From assembly GCA_947069175.1 (NCBI GenBank), contig CAMTDV010000017.1:50043137-50107136 (forward strand): 64,000 bases of DNA, read 5' to 3'. Source of the stretch: Scalesia atractyloides (taxonomy: Eukaryota; Streptophyta; Magnoliopsida; Asterales; Asteraceae). The notes beneath the pieces were generated by a model that saw only the letters and a program-made list of their open reading frames with translations, searched no databases and was not told the DNA's origin. Of this stretch, positions 11,500-21,242 are shown one piece after another (position 1 is the first letter of the stretch; each line of letters begins with the position of its first letter). Position numbers and translations under genes: made by a program.

Positions 11500-11576
11500 T
11501 CCACATTGGTTTATAAATATCTTTCTAGTTTAGAATTTTATTAAAAATTAAAATCCAAAAAGATGTTTTTGATTTT

Positions 11577-11587
11577 AGGGGGAGAAA
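11577..11587 (+). other. Internal polypurine tract downstream of pol (element B)
   Basis: AGGGGGAGAAA, preceded by TTTT and followed by TGTTAG. It lies where a simple copia element would start its 3' LTR. The same block, in the same place relative to pol, occurs in C (about 26838) and D (about 57668). It may be a second plus-strand priming site; extra polypurine tracts are known from Sireviruses. Confidence 0.65.
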
Positions 11588-13827
11588 TGTTAGAGAAAAT
11601 ACAAAAACATTCGAAAATTTTAAAATCCAAAAACGTATAAAAATTCAAAATGTACAAAAAACAATGAAAAAGACAAAAAGAATTCAGTGTCATAAAAGGA
11701 AATGATAGTGCATCAGTGGACTATCACAGTATGCCAAAGAAATGTAAAGTTTTATAAGTGATAAACGAGTCATACCGTGGATGTGTCGATAGGCTTAACA
11801 CGTTCAGTAAACTGTTTTCGAGATATAAACTAAATTTTACAACTGCTTAACTTGTGGATTAACACATCTTGGATATATGGACTTAGTACTCCGAAATTTC
11901 ATTTGAAAGATTGCCTGATTCTGAGATACGAGGTCTTTATAGATAGTTGATATCTGGGATATTATACAAGTTCTTCTGATTTTGCGGAAGCAATGGCCTA
12001 GAACTTCTATAATACTTTCGCTTTAAACCCTCATATTGCATGCAATATTGAAAAGTATCGAAAGATATAATCATATGCAATGCTGAAAAGATTTCTTAAG
12101 TGGAATACACCTTAAAGTCGAGCCTTCCTCTCTTTGTCTGTACGGTAGTACTAACCTGAGCTCTCAAGGTCTCGCACAACCTAGATACAGATATCTAGGG
12201 AATCTGGATACGGGAGTATATTCAAGAAGTGGGAACCAAAGATAAGTCAAGTTTCATAAATTCTACCATAACATATCTTGAAACAGTTGAGAAATGTGGT
12301 AAAGTTTAAGTGGATAAACATATCAACAATCTAGGTAAACAAGTTTAAAACTTAAAGTCATCTAAAGGTCAACGGTACTGGTGATATGTCTCAATCAACT
12401 GATATGATCCTTAGACACGAATTCACAAAAATATGTCTGTAAATATGTTTGTACATAGTTTACATTGCTTATTTCATAGTATTTCAGTTTTGCAGATTAA
12501 AATAAAAAAGATTTTCAGTGTGTTTTAGCATAAATCTTCAAACATTCAAAAAGATTTTATTTCTACATTGTTTTCAGCAAACCAATGTTGGAGAATGAAT
12601 CTTCGAAGTCTGGTAAGGTGCTAGAACTGGTGGGAATCTCTTTGATAACGGGCTGGGAGCTAATCTGTTAAAATCTGAAAGGTCAAAATGATAAAAAGTT
12701 CATTAATTTGAAACTTTGATTTTGAAAATATCAAAGTTTGTTCGTAACAGGTCAAACCGGGGTCATTAACTTGGACTCGGAAGACAAATAAGTTAACCAA
12801 GGTCATTAGCTTGGACTTGGTCAACTGAGTGGATTTTCATAACTGTTAAAAAGTTGGAAAGTTCTGGGTTAAAAATGAAAAATTTGAAATAGTTGAAATT
12901 TTGAAGTTTGGCAAGTTCGGCCGAACTTGCTAAACAATTCAAGTTTAACATTCAGCAAGTTCGACCGAACTTGTAGATGGCTGATTGATTGTTTTTATAA
13001 TAAGTTCGCTTGAACTTACTCTGGGCCTTCATGATGGGCTTAACAAGTTCGGCCGAACTCATTTACTTGTTATCCGATACTTTGAGCGAACTTGAGCTTA
13101 GAGAGCATTTAGAGCGAAATTGGCATTTGTATACCGTTATTATATCCGATTGAAGTTTGTTTTTGGTGATTTGCACACCAATCACAATGGCAGGGTATAG
13201 AATTGAGATTAAACCATGAATTGAACTGTTAATAAACAAAACCAGATCTAAAATTTAAAATCTGATAGATTTAGGTGTTGTTGGACAAAATTGAACATAG
13301 ATTTTGAATCTACATCTAAAATCGACCGTATAACTTGTTTTGATTGAAGAAAAACAGCTGTTTAAATGTTTGAACTTGTTTGGTCTGTTGAAGAAGACGA
13401 CAAGTTCGTCCGAACTTGTTGTCAAGTTCGATCGAACTTGTCCAAACTATGGTTAAATGATCCAGAAACATGTTCGACTGAACTTGGTTGTTGAATTGTT
13501 TTGATCCAATCATGTTCGACTGAACTTATGTCAATAAAAAATGATTTGTTTAAATCGTAAGTTCGCCCGAACTTGTTCTTTAATGAGAAACATGTGTTTC
13601 ATACATGTTCAACCGAACTTAGATAAAACTGAATAATAAAAATTGTTGTAAGTTCACCCGAACTTGCATTTGAAAATGATGAACATGTTTATCACATGTT
13701 CAGGCGAACTTGATCAAAACAGAATGTTGTAACACCTAATCAAGTTCGCCCGAACTTGATTAAAGTGTTAGAAAATTTTTTGGTGATTTTTCTCGAAAAG
13801 CATGCTAATTGTTTTGCGTCGTTTTTC
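11588..13827 (+). other. Conserved non-coding spacer between pol and ORF3 (element B)
   Basis: 2.2 kb without a plausible coding frame, yet long stretches align with the spacers of C (24616-26922, minus) and D (55486-57758, minus). Examples are the GGTCATTA-x-CTTGGACT-x-GG pair at 12770-12830 and the block around 12190-12240. Its last 900 bases hold two palindrome clusters (12911-13105 and 13380-13765). It could be an intron, a promoter for ORF3, or a packaging region. Confidence 0.72.
13380..13765 (+). repeat. Palindrome cluster upstream of ORF3 (element B)
   Basis: About ten copies of the CAAGTTCGNNCGAACTTG type. The copy at 13737-13762 is a 26-base inverted repeat with 12-base perfect arms, so its arms extend past the common core. 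Copies sit up to 65 bases before the proposed splice acceptor. Confidence 0.82.
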
Positions 13828-13829
13828 AG
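13816..13829 (+). promoter_or_regulatory. Candidate 3' splice site before ORF3 (element B)
   Basis: A T-rich run ending TTTTTCAG. Protein homology with elements C and D starts directly after it. D has an equivalent CAG at 55484-55486 and C a GCAG at 24614-24617, both minus strand. Confidence 0.5.
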
Positions 13830-16800
13830 GCACAAATTCCAGCGCGTGTTATCTCAGTTGAGTTTTCCAAAACTCATAATACATGCATTACGCTTGACAA
13901 GTCTATTTGTCCATCGCTGAAAGAATATGATAGTATTTTGAAGTTTCTCGAAGATAGTCACATTCGCCGTGCAATTTCTGAGTGCACCGTATCATATTGT
14001 TCTCATATTGTTCATTTCTGGATGAACGCAAGCTTGAGCGCTGACGAGAAGACAATCTCTTCTACAGTACAGGTTGGTGATGAGCTAAAGCCGATCATAG
14101 TAACCGAAGGATTTTGGAGCTCAAAGATAAAGAAGACGATCCGATTCATCTAGATGAGAAGATGGTTCGCGGATGCTTTTTCCGCATGGGCTACAAAGGA
14201 AGCGTAAACAAGCCAACGCTGAAGAAAGGGGAAGTGCCTAACCCCTACAAGCTTCTAATTCATGTTTTGAATCATACTTTTAGCCATCGCAAAGCCGGTT
14301 TGGATGATGTACATGATTATTTGGCTAGCATGGCAACGGCGCTTATTCTGAAGAAGCCGTTCAACGTTTCGAAGTTAGTGTTTACTCACATGTCGAAGAA
14401 TATGGAGGATTTGAGATTGTGCCTTTATCCAAGGTTCATTCAGATGTTGATTGACGAGAAGTATGCTAACATTGCTCGAGATCCGAATGACGTTCTTTAT
14501 CTAGTTCATCTCGATGAGACAACAGTGAAGAAGCTTATTAAATTCAGAAGCAAGCTTCAGCTCCTATTACCAAGCCAATATTCGGAGCAATTAAAGATTC
14601 AGATTATGTCTCGCCACCTGGAAACAAATGGATAAAGGATGGTAGTGATGATGAGAAAGAGCTTAAAGCCGAGCAACAATGGTTTAAGGAATTCAAACCA
14701 AAGGCTAGGACCGAATGGTTCTTAAAGGCAGAAGCTGAAAAGCCCAAAAAGAAGCGAGCGTCAAAGAAAGTTGAAACTTTGCTTGTTGATGAGGAGGAAC
14801 CAGAAAATGTTGAAGCAGTGGCTGGATCGAGCGCTGCGGTAGTTATTGAGAGTCAGAAACGGTAAAACCGACTCAAGAAGATGTGATTTCTGCTACTTCC
14901 AAAAATGAAGAATCTGATAAGGAGCCAGAAAAGACAGAGGCTGAAATTAGAGCAGAAAAGGAAAGAAAGTTGGATGCAGATTTTGATCCAAATGCTGAAA
15001 AAGAATCTGATGAGGAGAAGCCTAAGAAAAAGGTGAAGAATACTACAGGGTCAACGCATACAAAAGGAAAATGAAAAGCTAAGAAAGCTCAGAAAGTTTT
15101 GAGCAAAAGATATAAAAGCAAGGTGAAAAGCACAGAAGCCACACAAGAACCTTCTGGTGCTCATGAGAAAGGAGCAACACAAGAACCTCTTCCACAAGAA
15201 CCTCATGTTATTGTTCATGTTGAAGCTGAAAGGCTAGGAGTTACGTAAGAACCTCCCGCGTCTGAATTTGTTGAAGTTCCTATCGCTGAATCGCCTAGTG
15301 CTCCAAAGACTTCTGCTCCTGAATGTTCTACACCGAAGAAGTCTACACCGAAAGCTGCAACACCAAAAGATTCAACACCTAAGACACCAAGGGGAAGTAT
15401 GTTTGGTGATATGCCACACGGTCCAATCAGTCTTGAAGACTTGGATGAATTTTTCCCAGAGACTAATGTTGAAATGTTAGAAAAACGTGTGAAGGTTTTA
15501 GAAGATAAAGTTGCACAGATGGAGATAGAAAAGGCTGAGCTTGTAAAGAAAATGAATCAGAGTGGAGTCGAAAAAGAAATTCTTGATGATAAAGTGAAGG
15601 TGTTTGAGAATGAACGTGAATATTACAAGGCGTTGATAGAAAGTCTGTAGGACGCCAATGAAAAACTACAGACAGAGATTGCAGAATTGAAGAAAATTCA
15701 TGCTTTGAACGATCGAAGATTCATCAGTTACAGAAGGTGTTATCTAACAATCTGAATATTGACTTTATCGCTGAATACGATCGTCTGGATCGTCAAGAAG
15801 CCAAAGAACGTGCTGAGAGAGAATTGGCTGAAAGTGGTAAAGGAAAGCAGGTTGAGGGTGAAGTCCCTAAATCTACTGCTGAGAAATCTTCCGATGTCCC
15901 CGAGAAATCTACTGAAGATGTTTCAAAAGTTTCTGAGTATGATATCCAAAAGGTTGACGAATCTGTCAAGCCTTCTGATTCTGGATCGTCAAGAAGCCAA
16001 AGAACGTGCTGAAAGAGAATTGGCTAAAAGTGTTAAAGGAAAGCAGGTTGAGGGTGAAGTCCCTAAATCTACTGCTAAGAAATCTTCCGATGTCCCCGGG
16101 AAATCTACTGAAGATGTTTCAAAAGTTTCTGAGTCTGATATCCAAAAGGTTGACGAATCTGTCAATCCTTCTGATCCTATTGTCATTAGTGAAGAAAAAG
16201 ACGATGATAAATCTGAAAGGAAGATAAGAATGAAGATGAAGAGGACAAAGGATATGAGGATTGGAACGTTTGGGATGATGATGATTTTGATCAAGGTGAT
16301 GATGATTTTGATCAGGGTGGTACAGGTTTAAAGATTAATGAAGCTAAAGTTTCTGATGAGTTTGATTTTTCTGATCTGGTGAACGATGAATCAAATAAGA
16401 TGGAAGATAAAAGCCAGGGGGTCGGGGCAAAAAGGGCCTTCGGATGATATTGATTTGTTAGATATTGATCGTTTTGTGAAGCTGTGACTGCTGTACCTAC
16501 GAATCCTTTGATACTAATGTTGGAACATAATGTAGAAGAAGGTGAGTTTGTACATAACTACATGAAAGAAGATCTGGCGAAACTAGTTGAAACTGAAGCT
16601 GAGAATTTAGAGTTTGATTTTGAAGAGGTTATGAATGTTAACACTTTTGAACCTAAAGAGTATCAGTACGAAAGAAGGTTTGAAGCCGATGAGTATAATC
16701 GAGTGATTGTGGAAGATTGGTCCTCAGATGATGAATCAGAACAGAAAGCTAAGTATGTTGGTTAGAATTCAGAAAGTTTTCCTACTTTTGAAGAGATGTA

Positions 16801-17847
16801 CAGACAGCTTAATAAAGATATGTTGAAAGATAGAATTGCTGAAGAGCTACGAGAAGGAAAGATTCCTAAACCAATGTCCAAAGAAGAGATAGCTGAAGCG
16901 AAAAAGTCCTGGTTCAAGGAGATGCCTCGTGAACGTAAGTTTCGACGTCCACTAGCATTCTTCACCAGAAGTAAAGATGTTTCTTTGGGAGATATACTAA
17001 GTTGGGGTTGGTTTAAAGAGCTTAACGTATATGCAATCAAAAGGGAATTTGGAGTGCAATACTTCAAATATCTTGCTGATTTAAAGACATTGCCGTATTG
17101 GGATATGGATGAGCTGGTACAAACAGTGAATGTTACTTATCATATGAAGCCAGTTGATCAATTGTTGTGGAAGATGATTAAGTACGAAGCTGATAAAGGT
17201 TGGAATCACTGGAAGCCGTTTATTCCGAGACGAAGAATAATGATTTACAAGGTTACAGGGGAAAGGGACATAACATTGATTATGAAACGTCCTAGAGCCA
17301 TAAGGAATATGCCACTTATGCCGATCGAACAGAAATTTTATCCTTTATTCAAGTGGTGGCAGATTGATCCAGCTACTTGTGAAGCAGTGATTGTGTTAAA
17401 GTTTGAAGATCATCTGGATATTTCTAAGGAACGAGTTGAAGTGACGGGTCATCAGGGTATGAGAGGACGATAAGGATTCTAGATCCTATGTGGTTGGTTA
17501 ACTACTCGAGAGAAGATATAAAATGCCTTTTCTACAACGAGATTGTCTTTGAAGAAAGAGAAAAGGTACAGGCGATGCAGTATCAGAAAGTTATCAACGT
17601 TTGCTATACACACGAAGTAAATTCTGATAAAATGTGGCAGACAAAGTGGAGGGATCTGGAAAGAGTTGAATTTCTTAAAGAAGAAACCAGAAGTGAGGCG
17701 ATCAAAGAAAAGATGGAAAAAGCGGTAAGGCAAAGTTCGCTGGGAATGGTTAACTTTAAAAGACCACCGCCAACTGATTAGACGCTGGATCCGAAACAAG
17801 AACGACGAAAGAAGCCGTACAAGAACTTCTTCGGTTGGGTACGTTAA
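13830..17847 (+). pseudogene. Element B ORF3: large extra protein downstream of pol (broken)
   Basis: I do not recognise a function. Layout: an N-terminal conserved domain (13830-14640) with the blocks F-x-K-T-H-N-T-C-I-T-L and R-K-A-G-L-D-D-V; a Lys/Glu-rich segment with T-Q-E-P repeats (14640-15400); a coiled coil (15440-15650); an acidic segment (15740-16450); and a conserved basic C-terminal domain (16780-17780) ending K-N-F-F-G-W-V-R and a TAA at 17845. Breaks: a frameshift near 14120, stops at 14635 and near 15070 and 15650, the 196-bp duplication, and a TAG at 17779. There is no early ATG, and homology begins straight after a CAG. No signal peptide or membrane segment is visible, so calling it an envelope protein is not supported. 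C and D carry homologues at the same place. Confidence 0.82.
15785..16176 (+). repeat. 196-bp tandem duplication inside ORF3
   Basis: 15785-15980 and 15981-16176 are near-identical direct copies that begin with the same CTGGATCGTCAAGAAGCC. 196 is not a multiple of three, so the duplication shifts the frame of ORF3. Element D has a single copy. Confidence 0.85.
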
Positions 17848-17900
17848 TGTTTATATGAAGACAGAGTTTTGAAGACTGATAAAAGATGAAGACGATATCC

Positions 17901-17911
17901 AAGGGGGAGTC
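17901..17911 (+). other. Terminal polypurine tract, element B
   Basis: AAGGGGGAGTC directly before the 3' LTR; the standard site for priming plus-strand DNA. Confidence 0.9.
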
Positions 17912-18312
17912 TGTTGGTGCATAATGTCTATGTCTTAGTCTTATATCGAGTCTGTATTGTATAGAGCTGAATAGGCTAGGTTTTAAAGTATTTATGAAGT
18001 GTTGTAGCCAAGTTCGGGCATGTACATGTATTGTATGCATGTTCGGCCGAACTTGCTTATGCAAGTTCGGGCGAACTTGTGTCTTACATGGCCGAACTTG
18101 TTGTCCTATAAATACCTAGCTTGAGAGTCTCATTTGTAACTTTGGCATCTCAGAGGCGAAGCTCTGTCAGTCTGTAATCTAAATGTTTGATCTATAAAAC
18201 TGACGATTAGCTGATTAATTCTTGTCTATTGGTAAACACGATGTAATATTTCCTCTATTATGGACGTTAGATATCAAATTTAGGTTCCTAAGCATCGAGG
18301 ATCGGTCCTACA
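17912..18312 (+). repeat. Element B 3' LTR
   Basis: 401 bp, TGTTGG...CTACA, about 3% different from the 5' copy by eye. It includes the palindrome cluster (18009-18100) and TATAAATA at 18107-18114. Confidence 0.96.
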
Positions 18313-18317
18313 GCTTG
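18313..18317 (+). repeat. Target-site duplication GCTTG, right of element B
   Basis: Identical to 3179-3183. Element A coding sequence resumes in the same reading phase from here. Confidence 0.95.
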
Positions 18318-18686
18318 CAAAAGCGATGTGTTGCCTTCCTCGCTCATATCGTGAACCCGGAGAAAGAAAAGAAGACTTATAAAGATGTTCCCGTTGTTTG
18401 TGAATTTCCTAAAGTCTTTCCCGACGATTTACCCAGTTTACCCCCTACTCGCGATGTTGAATTCCGTATCAATTTAGTCCACGGAGCTACTCCCGTTGCT
18501 AAAGCTCCCTATCGTCTCGCACCATTCGAAATGCGCGAGCTATCAAGCCAACTTCAAGAGCTTCTTGATAAAGGTTTCATATGCCTGAGCACTTCGCCTT
18601 GGGGCGCACCCGTCCTTTTCGTGAAAAAAAGGATGGATCGTTCCGAATGTGCATCGATTATTGTGAACTTAACAAACTCACGATAA
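18313..18686 (+). pseudogene. pol: Element A pol: protease-RT linker and RT fingers (3' frameshift)
   Basis: Continues the frame cut at 3183. It carries the typical gypsy segment V-F-P-D-D-L-P-x-L-P-P-x-R, the P-Y-R-L-A-P block, and the start of RT (L-L-D-K-G-F-I, W-G-A-P-V-L-F-V). The run of seven A at 18624-18630 is one base short compared with the homologous coding sequence in G. The frame therefore changes there and ends at 18686, while RT continues in the overlapping frame listed next. Confidence 0.9.
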
Positions 18687-19888
18687 AGAACCGTTATCCT
18701 CTTCCTCGTATCGATGACTTATTTGATCAGCTTCAAGGTGCTACTTGTTTTTCCAAGATCGATCTTCGTTCCGGCTATCATCAGTTACGCGTGTTGGATG
18801 AAGATATTCCGAAAACCGCCTTTCGTACCCGTTATGGCCATTTCGAATTCGTGGTCATGCCTTTTGGTCTTACTAATGCACCCGTGGTCTTCATGGATTT
18901 GATGAACCATGTGTGTAAAGCCTTCTTAGATCGTTTCGTCATTGTCTTCATCGATGATATCCTTATCTATTCGAAGTCGAGAGATGAACACGCGCGCCAT
19001 CTCCGTTTAGTCCTCGAACTTCTTCAAGGAAATCGCCTTTATGCTAAGTTCTCTAAATGTGAATTCTGGCTTGAAGAAGTCCAATTTCTCGGCCACATAG
19101 TTTATAGTCAAGGAATTCACGTCGACCCTGCAAAGATCGAAGCCGTCAAGAGTTGGATTACACTGAAGAATGCTTCTGAAATCCGTTCATTCCTTGGATT
19201 GGCGGGTTACTACCGTCGATTCATCGCCGACTTCTCAAAAATCGCTGTTCCGCTTACCGTTTTAAGTCATAAAGACAAACCTTTTGTTTGGGATTCCAAG
19301 CAAGAGGAAGCTTTTCAAACGCTCAAGCGTATGCTATGCAACACTCCTGTCCTCGCTTTACCCAACAGAAACGATGATTTCGTTGTTTACTGCGATGCCT
19401 CAAACCTTGGTCTTGGTTGTGTTCTCATGCAACAAGACAAGTTTATCGCATATGCGTCTCGTCAACTCAAGATCCATGAGAAAAACTACACAACCCACAA
19501 TCTCGAACTCGGTGCAGTTGTCTTTGCATTGAAGATATGGCGACACCACCTTTACGGTACCAAGTGTACGATCTTCACCGACCATAAGAGCTTACAACAT
19601 ATCTTCAATCAAAAGGAACTAAATATGCGCCAACGCAGATGGGTTGAACTTCTCAACGATTACGATTGTGAGATACGCTACCATCCCGGCAAAGCAAACG
19701 TCGTCGCCGATGCTCTAAGTCTACGAAGCTATGTATATAGTGTTCGTGACTCTCAAGCTTTGAATAATCTCGAAATCATGATTCGCTCCGCTCAATTCGC
19801 CAGATTTAACGAGAATACTTTGGAGGAAGAAATGAAATGTGGTGCTGAAACTCAGCTCGTTGTTAAAGCAAATGGTATTTATTACTAA
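18581..19888 (+). CDS. pol: Element A reverse transcriptase and RNase H
   Basis: The open frame of 435 residues is genuine RT from about 18630 on; the residues before that are out of frame. Seen: D-Y-x-x-L-N-K-x-T, R-I-D-D-L-F-D-Q-L-Q-G, the D-L-R-S-G-Y-H-Q block, M-P-F-G-L-T-N-A-P, the catalytic F-I-D-D at about 18948-18959, and C-E-F-W. RNase H follows with Y-C-D-A-S at 19390, the E-x-x-A-V-V-F-A-L helix, T-D-H-K-S-L, and N-x-V-A-D-A-L-S at 19702. RT copies RNA and RNase H removes the template. The frame ends at a TAA at 19886-19888 within the link to integrase. Confidence 0.95.
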   Translation: MPEHFALGRTRPFREKKDGSFRMCIDYCELNKLTIKNRYPLPRIDDLFDQLQGATCFSKIDLRSGYHQLRVLDEDIPKTAFRTRYGHFEFVVMPFGLTNAPVVFMDLMNHVCKAFLDRFVIVFIDDILIYSKSRDEHARHLRLVLELLQGNRLYAKFSKCEFWLEEVQFLGHIVYSQGIHVDPAKIEAVKSWITLKNASEIRSFLGLAGYYRRFIADFSKIAVPLTVLSHKDKPFVWDSKQEEAFQTLKRMLCNTPVLALPNRNDDFVVYCDASNLGLGCVLMQQDKFIAYASRQLKIHEKNYTTHNLELGAVVFALKIWRHHLYGTKCTIFTDHKSLQHIFNQKELNMRQRRWVELLNDYDCEIRYHPGKANVVADALSLRSYVYSVRDSQALNNLEIMIRSAQFARFNENTLEEEMKCGAETQLVVKANGIYY

Positions 19889-20497
19889 CTCGATCGCATT
19901 TGGATTCCTAGCCGTGACAATCTTCGTGAATTGCTAATGACCGAAGCTCATAAATCTCGATATTCCATTCACCCTAGTGCCGACAAGATGTACCAGGACC
20001 TTCGTCCTAAGTACTGGTGGCCGGGCATGAAAAAGGATATCGCCGTTTACGTCTCAAAGTGCTTAACCTGCTTGAAAGTTAAAGCCGAGCATCAAAGGCC
20101 CTTTGGTTTACTCGAATAACCCGAAATCCATATGTGGAAGTGGGAGAGTATAGCTATGGACTTTATTACGAAACTTCCCCGCACATCCTCTGGTCACGAT
20201 AGCATTTGGGTTATCGTTGATCGTCTTACTAAATCCGCGCATTTTATTGCTATACGAGAAGACTTTAAGGTCGAACGGTTAGCTCGAATCTATACCGATG
20301 AAGTTATATGTCGACACGGGACGCCTTGTGACATCATCTCTGACTGAGACGATCGCTTTACCTCACGTCTCTGGGAGACTTTTCAGTCCGCTCTCTATAC
20401 TACTCTCAATCTCACTACCGCTTTTCACCCTCAAACCGACGGTCAGACTGAGTGCACGATCCGCACCCTCGAAGACATGCTTTATGTGTGCATCATA
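19889..20497 (+). pseudogene. pol: Element A integrase, zinc finger and catalytic core (broken)
   Basis: After the TAA at 19886 the frame resumes with the HHCC finger (H-K-S-R-Y-S-I-H-P and C-L-T-C), then stops at a TAA near 20117. The first catalytic Asp is in M-D-F-I-T-K-L-P (20158), and a TGA at 20345 follows the D-I-I-S-D block that carries the second catalytic Asp. The Glu-containing Q-T-D-G-Q-T-E block is near 20440. These are three breaks in a region that is usually strictly conserved, so the enzyme is inactive. Confidence 0.9.
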
Positions 20498-21208
20498 GAT
20501 TTTGGTGGTAACTGGGATACGCATTTACCTTTAATCGAATTCTCGTACAATAATAGTTATCATACCAGCATTCAAATGGCTCCTTTTGTGGCACTGTATG
20601 GAAGAAAATGTCGATCGCCTATTGCATGGCACGAGATCGGAGAAGCACAAATCATCGGTCCCGAGCTAATCCAAGAAACGACAGACAAGATCCTCCAGAT
20701 CAGAGACAATCTCTTGAAAGCTCGGAGTCATAAAAAGAGTTATGCCGATAAACGCCGCAAGCCCCTGCAGTTCGAAGTGGGAGATCACGTACTCCTAAAG
20801 GTTGCACCTTGGAAGGGAGTGATCCGCTTCGGGAAGAAAGGAAAGCTAGCGCCTCGATACATTGGTCCCTTTAAGATTCTGGAAAGGATCGGTAAAGTAG
20901 CCTATCGTCTCGAACTACCGGCGGAACTTAGTAACGTTCATCCGACTTTCCACGCGTCTAACCTCAAGAAATGCCTAGCCGAAGAGAATCTCCATGTACC
21001 TCTCGAAGATCTGCAAATCAACGAGACTCTCCATTTCGTGGAAAAGCCTGTTGAGATCATGGACCGAGAAACCAAGAAACTTAGGCGCTCTCGCATCCCT
21101 ATCGTGAAAGTCCGATGGGAAGGCAAATGTGGCGCCGAGTTCACTTGGGAATTGGAAAGTGACATGAAAGCCAAGTACCCACACCTCTTTGTTATAGCCA
21201 CTACTTAA
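20477..21208 (+). CDS. pol: Element A integrase C-terminal region with chromodomain-like tail
   Basis: This frame has 243 open residues. It starts inside the integrase core (F-S-Y-N-N-S-Y-H, A-P-F-x-A-L-Y-G-R-x-C-R-S-P) and passes the G-D-H-V-L-L-K-V and G-P-F-x-I-L-x-R-I-G-x-V-A-Y-R-L block (the GPY/F module). It ends in V-K-V-R-W, then F-T-W-E and K-Y-P-H-L-F. That ending is what is seen in Tekay/Del-type chromoviruses, where it helps target integration to chromatin (family knowledge, assigned by eye). The natural stop is TAA at 21206-21208, followed by about 20 bases to the polypurine tract. Confidence 0.92.
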   Translation: MLYVCIIDFGGNWDTHLPLIEFSYNNSYHTSIQMAPFVALYGRKCRSPIAWHEIGEAQIIGPELIQETTDKILQIRDNLLKARSHKKSYADKRRKPLQFEVGDHVLLKVAPWKGVIRFGKKGKLAPRYIGPFKILERIGKVAYRLELPAELSNVHPTFHASNLKKCLAEENLHVPLEDLQINETLHFVEKPVEIMDRETKKLRRSRIPIVKVRWEGKCGAEFTWELESDMKAKYPHLFVIATT

Positions 21209-21228
21209 ATTTCAGGACAGAATTTCCT

Positions 21229-21242
21229 AAAGTAGGGGAGAC
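21229..21242 (+). other. Polypurine tract, element A
   Basis: AAAGTAGGGGAGAC immediately before the 3' LTR. Confidence 0.88.

Larger units (their letters stand above)
3184..18312 (+). mobile_element. Element B: Sirevirus-like Ty1/copia retrotransposon with extra 3' ORF
   Basis: Seen: a full-length 15.1-kb element with matching LTRs (3184-3583 and 17912-18312), GCTTG duplications on both sides, a tRNA-Met primer site, a terminal polypurine tract, gag with two CCHC knuckles, protease, integrase before RT (copia order), RNase H, and then a second large reading frame (13830-17847) after a 2.3-kb spacer. The large gag and the extra ORF between pol and LTR are the layout of the Sirevirus branch (SIRE/Maximus) of Ty1/copia, so I assign it there by inference. 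The LTRs differ at about a dozen of 400 positions by eye, which makes B the youngest insertion in the left block. Many stops show that this copy is dead. Confidence 0.95.

Noticed and set aside
13830..17847. Calling ORF3 an envelope protein
   Set aside because: Position fits, but there is no signal peptide, no membrane span and no glycoprotein-like pattern in B, C or D.
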